Positions 53,108 to 62,474 of a DNA stretch of 64,000 nucleotides are shown piece by piece (within the stretch, counting starts at the first letter, position 1; every line of letters starts with the position of its first letter). The DNA is from Caldilineaceae bacterium (GTDB taxonomy: Bacteria; Chloroflexota; Anaerolineae; Caldilineales; Caldilineaceae): positions 1 through 64,000 of the forward strand of contig JAJEBF010000051.1 in NCBI GenBank assembly GCA_022824025.1, in the 5' to 3' direction. The position numbers and the translations under genes were made by a program. The notes under the pieces were generated by a model, which was not told where the DNA came from, did no database searches, and saw only the letters and a program-made list of their open reading frames with translations.

Positions 53108-53420
53108 TCTGTCCACCTGAATATCGCGCTGCCGCGGCACGTCGTCTCTTCCGGCAACAGGAAGGATCCCAATTGTAGCACGGCCCGCGGATCATCAACA
53201 ATGGCGGCGCGAAGGGGCGCAGCCCGAATAGGGGGCTGTCAGGAGAAGCGGGACGCGGGTTTCAGCGTTCATTTCCTAAGGCATCCTGAAACTCGCTCCG
53301 CTGATACACCTTAGCTCTTGGTCCCGTTCTTGGGGCCAGGCACACGGGATGGGAGCGACCGCGGCTGTGGAAGTGACTGTGGGGCGTGGGGCGTAAAAAG
53401 GGCGTGGGCAGGATGCCAGG
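53108..53420. other. intergenic region before the IS5 remnant
   Basis: This 313-base stretch holds no convincing gene. It contains some G-rich direct repetition (GGGGCGTGGGGCG near 53375) next to the left end of the insertion-sequence remnant. Confidence 0.5.
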
Positions 53421-53959
53421 CGTTGACATTTCGGCTATGCCAGATCAATGTAGAAGCAAAAGACAAGAAAGCCATGTAACGTCGTGCGAGTCATTCAAAG
53501 CGAGTGAAAATGTGTCGGCGCCGCTTGAGTTTGCCGCTGAACCCGCCCCGGCTTCGCCCTAGCCACTGTTCTTGCTGACGGCCTCCTCTTTTGAGCCGCC
53601 CGCTGCGTACATATGGGCACGCACAACTGTACTGTCCGGTATTACAGCAGCCATGTCTGGGTCCTGAGCGAAATGCTTAAACATGTCGGCCCAGACACCG
53701 TTCTCTTCCCAGCGGGCGAAGCGCTTGAAGACACTGTTCCACTTGCCATAGCTGTCCGGCAGTTCACGCCACTGGGCGCCGGTGCGCAGTATCCGGCGAA
53801 CTGCCTCAATGAAACGGCGACACCTATCCTCTTGCCCAGCGTAGGCGTGAGGGGGTCCTTGCAAAAACGCGTACAGCTTCTGCCACTGATGGTCGGAAAT
53901 TCTCTCTGTAGACATCCTGCTACTGTCGCTCATGTGACATAACAGATCAAACGTCAACG
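53421..53959 (-). mobile_element. IS5-family (IS427-like) remnant with an internal deletion
   Basis: Imperfect inverted repeats bound the element: CGTTGACATTT at 53421-53431 and the complement of CGTTGACGTTT at 53949-53959. Between them lie the first part of an IS5-family transposase and, in another frame, only its last residues. At about 540 bases it is well short of a normal IS427-type element. No target duplication is obvious. Confidence 0.75.
53432..53915 (-). pseudogene. IS5-family transposase fragment
   Basis: From ATG 53915 the minus strand reads STERISDHQWQKLYAFL, RRFIEAVRRILRTGAQW, RELPDSYGKWNSVFKRF and ends with VIPDSTVVRAHMYAAGG, keeping the first catalytic Asp of the DDE triad. 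It then stops at 53559. In a shifted frame, GRSRGGFSGKL joins directly to KRRRHIFTRFE, stop, LARRYMAFLSFASTLIW, which is the family's C-terminus. The middle, with the other catalytic residues, is deleted. The frame change itself may be the programmed one of IS427 elements. The protein cannot be active. Confidence 0.8.
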
Positions 53960-54021
53960 GGGCCTGGATTCCTCCCCTGCTTCCTCAGAATTTGGCCTCA
54001 AGTTGTACCATCCTTTATCTC

Positions 54022-55242
54022 TTACGTCGAAGCACCCCCCTCCACTTCCACCGCCGACGTCTTCCTCAACGTCTCCGGCACAAACAACCCCAAAGTCGCC
54101 CCAGCCCCCAACCCGAACACCGCGATCACGTAAATCGACGGGACCAGGCTCAACGCATCGGCAATCGTGCCCACGATGATCGGCGCGCCCGTGTGCCCGG
54201 TATCGCCGATCAACCGCCACAGCCCCAGAAACGCGCCCATGCCCTCACCCTTTCCCGGCGCCAGATCTGCCCCCAGCGTCAGCATCGTCCCCGAACCAAG
54301 CCCGTTGCCGAAGCCGATCAGCGATGTGGCCGCCAGTAAAGCCGCAAAGGAGCCGGTCAGCGGGATCAGGGCCATGCCCAGCGCCTGCAACAAGAACGAA
54401 GGCACATAGGCGAACTTGCGCCCAAACCGGTCCATCACAAGGCCCGCCGGATAGAACATCGACATATCCACCGCCGCCGCGATCCCCATCACCAAGCCAA
54501 TTCTGTCCACGTCCAGGTCCAGGACCGACGCCGCGTACAGCGGAATTATGCTCTGCCGGCCGGCGCGGATCGTCTGCGCGCAGATCATGCCCAATCCTGC
54601 CGGCGTCAATATCCACCCATTGCGGCGCAGATAGATGAGCATCCGCTTGTAGGAACCGGCCATCGACGTCTGTTGTCCGGACTGCACTTCGGCCAAACTG
54701 TTGTGAACGAACAGCAGTGGAAAAATCAACGCCAGCAGGACGACAAAGCCGCAGAAGGCAAAGGCGGTATGCATACCCGCCTGCGCGCTGAGATATCCGC
54801 CAGTAATCGGGCCGGCGAACATGCCGATGCGGTTGACGCCGCCAAAGATCGAAATCGCCCGCCCGCGACTGGTGTTAAGCGTATTATTGGCCAGGTACGC
54901 GTGCCGCGAGACATTCCACAATGCAGCGCCCGCGCCGATCGAGATCCCGCACGCCACCAGCGTGATGAAGCGCATCGACAAGCTCAGCGCCAGCATCCCC
55001 AGCCCCATCACGCATATGCCGATAATCATCGAAAACCGGTTGTCGATCCGATCCTGTACAACGCCCGCGGGCAGGTCTCCGATCAGCGTGCCGATGCCGT
55101 AACTGCCCAGCACAATACCGATCAGGCTGAAGGACAGCCCCAGGTCAATCACATAGACCGGCAGCAGCAGCGCCAGCATCCCCAGGCAGAAGGATAAAAT
55201 GAAGGTGGGAACGTAGACAGCGTAGAATAGCTGCGCGCGCAC
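54022..55242 (-). CDS. MFS transporter
   Basis: A 406-residue major facilitator with about 12 hydrophobic helices. The loop between helices 2 and 3 reads GDLPAGVVQDRIDNRF, a variant of the MFS motif A, and the later half has the equivalent PAGLVMDRFGRKFAYV. It initiates at GTG 55242. A sugar kinase, xylose isomerase and other sugar genes follow upstream on the same strand, so sugar import or export is a fair guess, but the transported compound cannot be told. The first helix has no clear signal peptide. Confidence 0.88.
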   Translation of the reverse strand: MRAQLFYAVYVPTFILSFCLGMLALLLPVYVIDLGLSFSLIGIVLGSYGIGTLIGDLPAGVVQDRIDNRFSMIIGICVMGLGMLALSLSMRFITLVACGISIGAGAALWNVSRHAYLANNTLNTSRGRAISIFGGVNRIGMFAGPITGGYLSAQAGMHTAFAFCGFVVLLALIFPLLFVHNSLAEVQSGQQTSMAGSYKRMLIYLRRNGWILTPAGLGMICAQTIRAGRQSIIPLYAASVLDLDVDRIGLVMGIAAAVDMSMFYPAGLVMDRFGRKFAYVPSFLLQALGMALIPLTGSFAALLAATSLIGFGNGLGSGTMLTLGADLAPGKGEGMGAFLGLWRLIGDTGHTGAPIIVGTIADALSLVPSIYVIAVFGLGAGATLGLFVPETLRKTSAVEVEGGAST

Positions 55243-55329
55243 AGGTTCACCTTAGTCTGTGGGAAAAGAGTGAAGAGGAGAGAGGAAAATGGGAAAAACC
55301 GCCTCGCCCCGCGCCTCGTTTCTCTGTTC

Positions 55330-56829
55330 TCACGCCTCGCCCTGGCGCACGCCGTCAAACGTCGCTCGCAGCGCCGGGTAGAGGCCCTGATAGAGTTCAT
55401 ACTGCTTCTGGTAAGCGGCAACCGCGTCCGCTTTCGGTGTGGTCGAGCCGGTCACCCGAATCGTCGCCGCGCACGCGCTCTCACCATCCGGCCAGACGCC
55501 CGCGCCCACACCGGCCAGCAGCGCCGCCCCATAGGCCGCGCCCTCGGTCGTGTTCACCGTCACCAACTCGCTGCCCAGCACATCCGCCAGGACCTGCCGC
55601 CACAGCGCGCTGCGCGCGCCGCCGCCGCTCACACGTACTTGCCCGATTTCACCCAGCCCCACACCCTGCATCAGCGTAAAGCTGTCGCGCAAACCAAAGG
55701 CCACACCCTCCAGCACCGCCCGCGTCATGTGCGGCAGCCCGTGACGGACCGTCAGCCCGACGAACGCGCCGCGCGCGAACGGGTCAGGGTGGGGTGTGCG
55801 CTCTCCTGTCAGATAGGGCAGAAAGAGCAGCCCTTCACTGCCAATTGGCACGTCCGCAGCCGGCGCCACCAGGTCGTCGAACTCTGTCCCCGGCGCCAGC
55901 GTATCCCGGTGCCAGCGCAAACTGCCTGCCGCCGAAAGCATCACCCCCATCAGATGCCACTTGCCCGGCAACGCGTGCGGGAACGCGTGCAGCCGACCCT
56001 CCGGCTCGTAGAACGGCTCGTTCGCGGTCGCGAAAACGACGCCCGACGTGCCCAGCGTCAGCGCAACAATCCCCTCCTCGATCGCGCCCACGCCCACCGC
56101 CTGCGCCGACTGATCGCCGCCGCCCCCAACCACCGGCGTGCCCGCCCGCAGTCCCGTCGCCTCCGCCGCCTCCGCCGAAATGACACCGGTCACCTGCGTG
56201 CCCTCATGGGTTGGCGGCAGCAAATCAGGCGCGATCTCCAACGCGGCCAGAACCGTCGGCGACCACGCCCGCGTCGCCAGCTCCAGCAACGACGTGCCGC
56301 CCGCGCCCGCCTTGTCGGTGGCGAAGTCGTCCGTCAACTTGTAGCGCACATAATCTTTCGGCAGAAGGATCTGGCGGACGCGGCTGTAAATCTCCGGCTC
56401 GTTCTCCTTCACCCACAGAATCTTCGGCGCGGTGAACCCGGCAAGCGCATCGTTGCCCGTGATGCGCACCAGGTTTTCCTTGCCCAGCCAGAGACGCATG
56501 TCATCGCACTGTTTGCCCGTGCGCTGATCGTTCCACAGGATAGACGGCCGCAACGGGACGCCGTCTTCGTCCAACAGCACCAGCCCGTGCATCTGCCCGC
56601 TCACGCCGACCGCGCCGACCTCCGCCGCATCGATGCCGGACTGCTCCAGCGCCGCGCGCATACTCGACACCGTACCCTCCCACCACAGGTCCGGGTGCTG
56701 TTCGCTCCACAGCGGATGCGGCGTCTCAAACGGGTATTCAGCCGCGCCCACCGCGACGATTTCGCCGTCCCCGTCGATGATCAGAGACTTCGTCGCCGTC
56801 GTCGAGGAGTCGATGCCAATCAAATACAT
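55330..56829 (-). CDS. xylB: xylulokinase
   Basis: A 499-residue FGGY-family kinase that phosphorylates D-xylulose. Key segments are GIDSSTTATKSLIIDGDG (ATP site), GVSGQMHGLVLLD, typical of xylulokinases, WNDQRT, TGNDALAGFTAPKILW, and GGGGDQSAQAVGVG followed by GTSGVVF. It starts at ATG 56829. With xylose isomerase about 100 bases upstream on the same strand it forms a compact xylose pathway. An MFS gene lies downstream. Confidence 0.93.
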   Translation of the reverse strand: MYLIGIDSSTTATKSLIIDGDGEIVAVGAAEYPFETPHPLWSEQHPDLWWEGTVSSMRAALEQSGIDAAEVGAVGVSGQMHGLVLLDEDGVPLRPSILWNDQRTGKQCDDMRLWLGKENLVRITGNDALAGFTAPKILWVKENEPEIYSRVRQILLPKDYVRYKLTDDFATDKAGAGGTSLLELATRAWSPTVLAALEIAPDLLPPTHEGTQVTGVISAEAAEATGLRAGTPVVGGGGDQSAQAVGVGAIEEGIVALTLGTSGVVFATANEPFYEPEGRLHAFPHALPGKWHLMGVMLSAAGSLRWHRDTLAPGTEFDDLVAPAADVPIGSEGLLFLPYLTGERTPHPDPFARGAFVGLTVRHGLPHMTRAVLEGVAFGLRDSFTLMQGVGLGEIGQVRVSGGGARSALWRQVLADVLGSELVTVNTTEGAAYGAALLAGVGAGVWPDGESACAATIRVTGSTTPKADAVAAYQKQYELYQGLYPALRATFDGVRQGEA

Positions 56830-56932
56830 TTTCCCGCGCCCTTTTTTGTAGTTTTCAGTAATCAGTTTGTCGTTTTCAGTGAACTGCCAGGGACGATGGC
56901 GTTACCGAAAACCAGGAAGAAGAGACTGCGGT

Positions 56933-58093
56933 TCACACGCCCAGCAACAGCTCAACCACCAGCTGGTCCAGCCGCTCATACGGCTTGCCGCGGCGGCCCA
57001 GCTCGTCGCGGTCAAAGGCGTGCGCCTTCAGGTTCGCCGCCTTTTCCGCCGTGTAACCTCCCCGGAAACCGTCCATCGAACCGTCATCGGCGTTTATCTC
57101 CGTCAGCAACGCCTGGATCTCCGCGTGCTCGCGCAGCTGCTCCGCCTTCGCCTTCAGGATCAGATACGTCCGCATACAACCGGCCGCAAACGCCTTCACG
57201 TCCTCGTAATCGCTGGACCGGTACGCATGCGCGTCAAAGTGCCGCGGGCCGTCATAACCCACATCTTCCAAAAACTTGACCAGGAAAAACGCCTGCTTGA
57301 TGTTATGGCTGCCGAACCGGAAATCCTGATCGTAGCGCCCCAGATTCTGGTCATTGAGGTCGATGTGGAACAGCTTGCCCGCGTTCCAGGCCTGCGCCAC
57401 CGCGTGCGTGAAGTTCAGGCCCGCCATATGCTCGTGCGCCACCTCCGGATTCACGCCGATCATCTCCGGATGGTCCAGCGTCTCAATGAACGCCAGCATG
57501 TGGCCGACCGTCGCCAGATAGATATCGCCGCGCGGTTCGTTCGGCTTCGGCTCCAGCGCGAAGCGCAGATCATAGCCCTGGTCCATCACATACTCACACA
57601 GGAAGTTGAGCGCTTCCTGGAACCATTTGCCGGTATCGGCAGGGCTCTTGCTCGCGTCGGTCTCGGTGCCTTCCCGCCCGCCCCAGAAGACATACGTGCT
57701 CGCGCCGCACTCAACCCCCAGGTCGATCGCCGCCATCGTCTTCTGCAGCGCGTAGGCCCGCACCTCCGGGTCGTTGCTCGTAAATGCCCCGTCCCGAAAA
57801 GCCGGATGCGTAAACAGATTCGTCGTCGCCATCGGCACGACCAGCCCGTTCTCGTCCAGCGCCTTCTTAAACTCGCTCACAATCCGATCGCGCTCCGCCG
57901 CGGTCGCGTCGATCGGCACCAGGTCATTGTCATGGAAGTTGACGCCCCACGCGCCGACCTCTCCCAACAACTCCACCAGCTGCGCCGGCGAGCGGACCTC
58001 CCGCACAGGGTCGCCGAAAGGGTCGCGCCCAATGTTCCCGACCGTCCACAGACCGAAACTGAATTTGTTTTCCGGTTTGGGTGTATAAGCCAT
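56933..58093 (-). CDS. xylA: xylose isomerase (actinomycete-type)
   Basis: A 386-residue TIM-barrel isomerase that converts D-xylose to D-xylulose. It has WGVNFHDNDLVP (catalytic His and Asp), ALEPKPNEPRGD (metal Glu and Lys), NPEVAHEHMAGLNF (Glu/His), HIDLNDQNLGRYDQD (Asp cluster) and RHFDAHAYR (Asp). The length and the opening YTPKPENKFSFGLWTVGN place it in the shorter class I group of Actinobacteria and Thermus, not the longer E. coli type. ATG 58093 is a clean start. It precedes xylB in transcription. Confidence 0.95.
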   Translation of the reverse strand: MAYTPKPENKFSFGLWTVGNIGRDPFGDPVREVRSPAQLVELLGEVGAWGVNFHDNDLVPIDATAAERDRIVSEFKKALDENGLVVPMATTNLFTHPAFRDGAFTSNDPEVRAYALQKTMAAIDLGVECGASTYVFWGGREGTETDASKSPADTGKWFQEALNFLCEYVMDQGYDLRFALEPKPNEPRGDIYLATVGHMLAFIETLDHPEMIGVNPEVAHEHMAGLNFTHAVAQAWNAGKLFHIDLNDQNLGRYDQDFRFGSHNIKQAFFLVKFLEDVGYDGPRHFDAHAYRSSDYEDVKAFAAGCMRTYLILKAKAEQLREHAEIQALLTEINADDGSMDGFRGGYTAEKAANLKAHAFDRDELGRRGKPYERLDQLVVELLLGV

Positions 58094-58311
58094 CGAAAGC
58101 TCCTCGTACTAACGTTGAATTCTGAGTTGCATAAATAAGTTCAAAACGTTACCTGGACTTTTCTCCCCTTATCTGGGCGGTCGGCCGCAAGCGGCCCCCC
58201 CTGTGCGAGGGACACCGCCCGCAACGCCTCCCCGCCGCAGTTGTGCACCATTCGACCCGTTTTCTCCGCGAACAGCGTCGAATCCCCCGCGCCATCACAG
58301 ACCACTAGCCA

Positions 58312-59181
58312 CTAACCATGGTCGTTCAGCCGGTAAAAGCGCACTCCATTGTCGTGCATGATCTTCTGCTGGTCCTCTGCGCTCAAATGGCTGATGCTGT
58401 CCTGGACGATATCAAACCAGGTGACATAGTCCGCGGCCATGTTCACCACAGGCCAGTCGGAGCCGAAGACCACCCGGTCCGGGCCGAAACAGTCCAGCAC
58501 GTGCTCAATGTACGGCCGCAGCTCATCCCGGTTCCAGTTCCCGTGGTCCGCCTCCGTCGTCACGCCGGACAGCTTGCAGTGGATGTCCGGGCGGCTGGCC
58601 AGCTCGCGCAGCTGGTCCTTCCACGGCTGCATGATGCCGTCCGCGATGCCCGGCTTGCCGATATGATCGAGCAGAAAGGAGACATCCGGGCACTGCCCCA
58701 CCAGCTCGAGCACGTCTCCCATCTGAGGATGGTAGATACACAGGTCGAAACTGAAACCGTACTCGGGCAGCAGCTGCACGCCGCGCACAAAGTCCGGCGC
58801 CGTGCAGAAGCCCAACGGCTCGCCCTGGATCAGGCGGCGAATGCCCTTCACCAGCGGCAGCCCGGCCAGCGCCTGCAGAAGGGGCCGGGCGCCTTCACCC
58901 TCCTCCAGCGGCGCGCTCGCGACAATGCCGCGTATGCGCGGCTCCTGCTCCGCCATCGCCGTGATCCACTCCGCCTCCCGCAGCGCATGCGCCGGCAGAC
59001 AGTCGGCCTCCTCAAAAACGATCGCGGCCAGCTCCAGCGAAACGCCCGCGCGCGCCCGCTCCAGGTCTTCCGGCAGATGGGGATGGGCGATCGCCGGCGC
59101 GCCCGCCAGCCAGGGGTAGTCGATCACCGAGCTGTCCCAGAAATGCACGTGTGTATCCACATAGCGCCCGCGCTCAATCAT
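58312..59181 (-). CDS. amidohydrolase family lactonase (L-fucono/L-rhamnono-lactonase-like)
   Basis: A 289-residue metal-dependent TIM barrel. Signatures are YVDTHVHFWD (HxH), FLLDHIGKPGIADG and VVFGSDWPVVN (metal Asp), typical of COG3618 lactonases that open L-fucono- or L-rhamnono-lactone. It starts at ATG 59181, eight bases inside the mutarotase gene, so they are translated together. This strongly suggests an oxidative L-rhamnose or L-fucose route. No kinase or aldolase for that route is seen beside it. Confidence 0.87.
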   Translation of the reverse strand: MIERGRYVDTHVHFWDSSVIDYPWLAGAPAIAHPHLPEDLERARAGVSLELAAIVFEEADCLPAHALREAEWITAMAEQEPRIRGIVASAPLEEGEGARPLLQALAGLPLVKGIRRLIQGEPLGFCTAPDFVRGVQLLPEYGFSFDLCIYHPQMGDVLELVGQCPDVSFLLDHIGKPGIADGIMQPWKDQLRELASRPDIHCKLSGVTTEADHGNWNRDELRPYIEHVLDCFGPDRVVFGSDWPVVNMAADYVTWFDIVQDSISHLSAEDQQKIMHDNGVRFYRLNDHG

Positions 59182-59497
59182 GATGGAATACCTCCTCCAT
59201 CTCCGCCCAGCGCTCGCCCTCCGCCGCGCTCGCCACCGGCTCCTGGCACGGGTCGGTCAGCTTCCACCACGCTTGCGTCACCGGGTCCGCCGCCATCTTG
59301 GCCATATCGGCCTCGTAATCCTCACCCACATACTCGTAATAGGCGAACAGATAACCGTCCCGCATGAAAATCGTGTAGTTGCGCATATTGCAGTCGCTGA
59401 TCTTCTGCAGGACCTCCGGCCACGTGTTGGCGTGCAGATGAACGTAGGCGTCTTCCAACTCCGGCCTGACGCGAATGACCATTCCGTATCGTTTCAT
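59174..59497 (-). CDS. L-rhamnose/L-fucose mutarotase
   Basis: A 107-residue dimeric alpha/beta-barrel protein (RhaM-like), opening with MKRYGMVIRVRPELEDAYVH. It contains RNYTIFMRDGYLFAYYEYVG and a C-terminal WWKLTDPCQEPV, which carry the conserved His and Trp/Tyr residues of mutarotases. It interconverts sugar anomers. It overlaps the lactonase gene by eight bases. Rhamnose and fucose mutarotases are hard to separate without modelling; the lactonase context fits either. Confidence 0.9.
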   Translation of the reverse strand: MKRYGMVIRVRPELEDAYVHLHANTWPEVLQKISDCNMRNYTIFMRDGYLFAYYEYVGEDYEADMAKMAADPVTQAWWKLTDPCQEPVASAAEGERWAEMEEVFHHD

Positions 59498-59571
59498 CGG
59501 TCTCCCCTCTTTAGGTCGCCAGTGATCAGTAGCCAGTGATCAACTGTGGGGCGCTCTCCTGGACATCTTCT

Positions 59572-60606
59572 CTATACAAGCGGCAGGCTCACCGCGGCGC
59601 CGCTCCGGCGGCTGCGGTAAACCGCCTCGGTGAACTCCATGTATTTCACACCCGTGGCGAAATCAGTGTGCGTGATCTCCTCCTGCCCGCGGATCGCGCT
59701 GATGAACTCCTCCTCAACCCGCCAGCCGCCCGCCTCCTCGGCCGGCGCCTCGATCTCGCTCAGCCCGCTGTCGCCGCGGCGTCCGCCCGTCAGCGCGCTG
59801 CCATCGAAATGCAGCGTGCCTTCGCTGCCATATATCGTCGCCGAGGACGACTCTCCCAAGCCGGTGACGGTGCTGACCTGAATGTGGGCCTGCCCGCCGC
59901 ACGCCAGCTCCGCGATGATGTCGATATGATCGGGAATGCGTACGCCGATCAGGCGCCCCTGCTCATCCTGGCGCATCGGCGTGAACGTCTTGCCCTGCGC
60001 GAAGACGCTGCTCGCCTCGCCAACCCAGCGCATCATCGCCTCATACCAGATGCCCATCGACATCACATTCAACCCGCTGTAGTCCATATTGTGACGCCAG
60101 TGCATCGTATTGTCTTCGTCAATGAAGGTGCCGCCGGCATGGATGTCCACCACCAGCACATCCCCCAGCCAGCCGTCGCGGATCAACCGCTGGATCGTGC
60201 GGTCCACGCGCAGGCTGAAGGGCGACGGCACGATCTGCGCCACCAGATGCGGCCGGCTGCGCAGCGCGTTGTACATACAGTGCGCCTCCGACGCGTTCAT
60301 CGCCATGCGCGCCTCGCACATCACATGCTTGTCCGCCTCCAGCGCCGACACCGTAAGGAGACGGTGCATGTACGGCCACGTGCCGATCACCACCGCGTCC
60401 ACGTCCTCCGCATGCACAATCTCCTGCCAGTTCGTGCACACCCGCTCGATGCCGAACCGCTTCGCAACCCGCTCGCCCGACTCCATGCTGCGATTGCAGA
60501 CCGCGACAATCTCCACGCCCTCAATCGCCTGCAGCCCCGGTATATGCCGGTCACGCGTGTTCGCCCCGGCGCCGACAACGCCGACGCGGATCGTATCCTG
60601 AGTCAT
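59572..60606 (-). CDS. Gfo/Idh/MocA family oxidoreductase lacking the EKP lysine
   Basis: A 344-residue protein with the family's nucleotide loop VGVVGAGANTRDRH. The usual EKP motif is replaced by HVMCEARMAMNAS, so the catalytic Lys is missing. The second half is normal in outline. It lies 75 bases upstream of the rhamnose mutarotase gene on the same strand and may take part in the same pathway, perhaps with altered chemistry. Start at ATG 60606. A loss of dehydrogenase activity is possible. Confidence 0.85.
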   Translation of the reverse strand: MTQDTIRVGVVGAGANTRDRHIPGLQAIEGVEIVAVCNRSMESGERVAKRFGIERVCTNWQEIVHAEDVDAVVIGTWPYMHRLLTVSALEADKHVMCEARMAMNASEAHCMYNALRSRPHLVAQIVPSPFSLRVDRTIQRLIRDGWLGDVLVVDIHAGGTFIDEDNTMHWRHNMDYSGLNVMSMGIWYEAMMRWVGEASSVFAQGKTFTPMRQDEQGRLIGVRIPDHIDIIAELACGGQAHIQVSTVTGLGESSSATIYGSEGTLHFDGSALTGGRRGDSGLSEIEAPAEEAGGWRVEEEFISAIRGQEEITHTDFATGVKYMEFTEAVYRSRRSGAAVSLPLV

Positions 60607-61048
60607 TCCTGCCTCCTGAATTGGGATTTTGTGGCTAATCTATGGGAGTACAGCCGTGTTTAACAATTCATTGCGATTGTTCATTACCCGCTGTGTTCGC
60701 ATAAGCTTCAGCCAGATAATGATCGTGATTGACGGAGAGATCATCGACGCCGCTGGAGAAAGCTCCAACAATGGAAAGCGCCCGCTGCCTGCGCGCCTCA
60801 CGCTCGAAACCTTCCGAACTGCTTTTCGGCAGAACAGCATGACAAGGATCGTCTGCTACGTCTCGTAGATGGGTGGGCTTCCCGTTTCCCCGCGTCATTC
60901 CTGGGCTTTGACCGCTTTTCCGCTATCTGAAGCTGAGACTGAACGGTGGCTGAGAACCGATCGCAACCATGCGCATTCTATCATAGGTGCGGCAAACATA
61001 CACGGCATGGAACGAACTCCAGAGCGCCAGGGAAAGTCCGTTACACCT
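60607..61048. other. intergenic region with a possible antitoxin remnant
   Basis: This 442-base gap lies between two minus-strand genes. It holds only the weak antitoxin-like reading frame listed separately. No clear promoter or terminator was found. Confidence 0.5.
60668..60898 (-). pseudogene. possible remnant of a small antitoxin
   Basis: An open frame of up to 76 residues ends with RRQRALSIVGAFSSG and VDDLSVNHDHYLAEAY, a type of tail seen in ribbon-helix-helix antitoxins that precede PIN toxins. The first 30 residues do not resemble a DNA-binding domain, and no toxin follows. The recognition rests on a short stretch, so this is tentative. Confidence 0.25.
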
Positions 61049-62188
61049 TCACATTTCCTTCAAATCAGAAAGTACCTTCTGAAGCCGTTTCGTCAACAAA
61101 TCAATGTGTTTGGCGGCGTCGGTATAACTGACTGTCCAGGCATCGATTGCCGTTGGATTAGCAAAGTCGTGCCGGCGAAACTCATCCACCCACGTCTCAA
61201 GAAACGTACGCAAGTCTTCTTCAGGCGGTGGGTCGTATCCGAACAAAGCCGTGCCGAATGAAATGTCGGTCAGTCCATTCCAACCTGTCACTCCTGGAGG
61301 GTATAGCCATGCTACCGAGATCGGATAACGAAAAGCGTTGCTGCGCATACGAATACTAAAGCCAGTTGACCCCCAATATAAGGTGGCTCCTACGGCGTCT
61401 GCCGCAGTGAGGATTTTTTCGGTGACAAGACGCGCCTCGTCATTGGGGAGCTCTTCCAAGAAAGACGCCCTGGTCAGTTTTCGGCGTCGACTCGTATTAC
61501 CGGGTACCGGAACTGCCGCTGCGGCTGATCGTCCAATCACCCGTGGCACCAAGGTCTGGAACGATACGCCGCGGAACTGTTTGATTTCCACAGCCAGAAC
61601 CTCGATATGGGGCATCTGGGCGTTTAGGAACTCAACAACTCGCTCAAGTGGATCAGGAATCTCATCGGCAACGAAGAGCAGGCGCAGCCGCTGGGCGGCT
61701 AGGTTTGTCGCCACCGCTTGCCAGAACGCGTCGACATCGGGCTCACTATCGATCTTCAGGAGCTTCGCAATCTCCGAGCTGGGATCGAACCCATGCACCA
61801 TCGCGGCGTTTTCGAAGGTCTGACGCAACTCGTAGGCCGTCCAAGTCGTAGCCGCGTGGGCGGCGTACTCCAACATCTGTCCGACTACAGCGCGCCTCAG
61901 TTCGGTATTCGCTCCACGTTTGACCTCAACCAGCGTGGGCACGGCATCCTGGTCGATAATCAGATGGTCCACCGCCCAGCGATCGGGCGCCTCCGGTTGA
62001 TCGGCGATTCCTTTCTCGCGGGTGATCAGGAGCCACCGTCTGGGGTCGTCGGGGCGCACCTGTTTGCCGTCCAGAAGTTCAGGATAGTTGGCAATAAGTG
62101 CCTGCAATTGGTCTTCACTGGAAAAGGGTTCCTCCTCCAAGGGCTCTAACCCTTTGTTTTCGTTTCTAGTGTAAATTCGTTCGGGCAC
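61049..62188 (-). CDS. PD-(D/E)XK nuclease-like protein of unknown role
   Basis: A 379-residue protein starting at GTG 62188. The N-terminal 115 residues carry a nuclease-like core: Asp74 in RWAVDHLIID, Glu88 and Lys90 in PTLVEVKRG, and Gln104 in VVGQMLEYAAHA. This is the DxnExK-Q pattern of NucS/RecB-like enzymes. The remainder, including VAWLYPPGVTGWNGL, is not recognised. Such proteins often appear singly in bacterial genomes, sometimes near defence genes. Cleavage activity is not proven. Confidence 0.7.
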   Translation of the reverse strand: MPERIYTRNENKGLEPLEEEPFSSEDQLQALIANYPELLDGKQVRPDDPRRWLLITREKGIADQPEAPDRWAVDHLIIDQDAVPTLVEVKRGANTELRRAVVGQMLEYAAHAATTWTAYELRQTFENAAMVHGFDPSSEIAKLLKIDSEPDVDAFWQAVATNLAAQRLRLLFVADEIPDPLERVVEFLNAQMPHIEVLAVEIKQFRGVSFQTLVPRVIGRSAAAAVPVPGNTSRRRKLTRASFLEELPNDEARLVTEKILTAADAVGATLYWGSTGFSIRMRSNAFRYPISVAWLYPPGVTGWNGLTDISFGTALFGYDPPPEEDLRTFLETWVDEFRRHDFANPTAIDAWTVSYTDAAKHIDLLTKRLQKVLSDLKEM

Positions 62189-62474
62189 GTTTCAGTTCCT
62201 TTCATATTAGCACATGCAGGACACACAAGAGGGGAGTGCGAAAGTGTTTGGACGTCTGAATTCTTCATCACGTCCACATCACTTCAAATGAAGTTCTGAT
62301 TCGGGTTGCTTCTCAGAAAACGAGAAACTTGGCAGGAAAACGACTCGCTGAATTGTACAATATCAGGTTGCGTCTTTTCTAGAGATAAGCCCCTTGCTGC
62401 TGGCATCCGTCGCCAGATGCTGGTATTATCCCACCATCAGCCACACCAACGCCACCGAAGAAGCGAGAACAAAA

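Noticed and set aside
55270..57279. A 669-residue Arg-rich plus-strand open frame
   Set aside because: It is antisense to xylB and xylA, which are unambiguous. Its composition is typical of a shadow frame.
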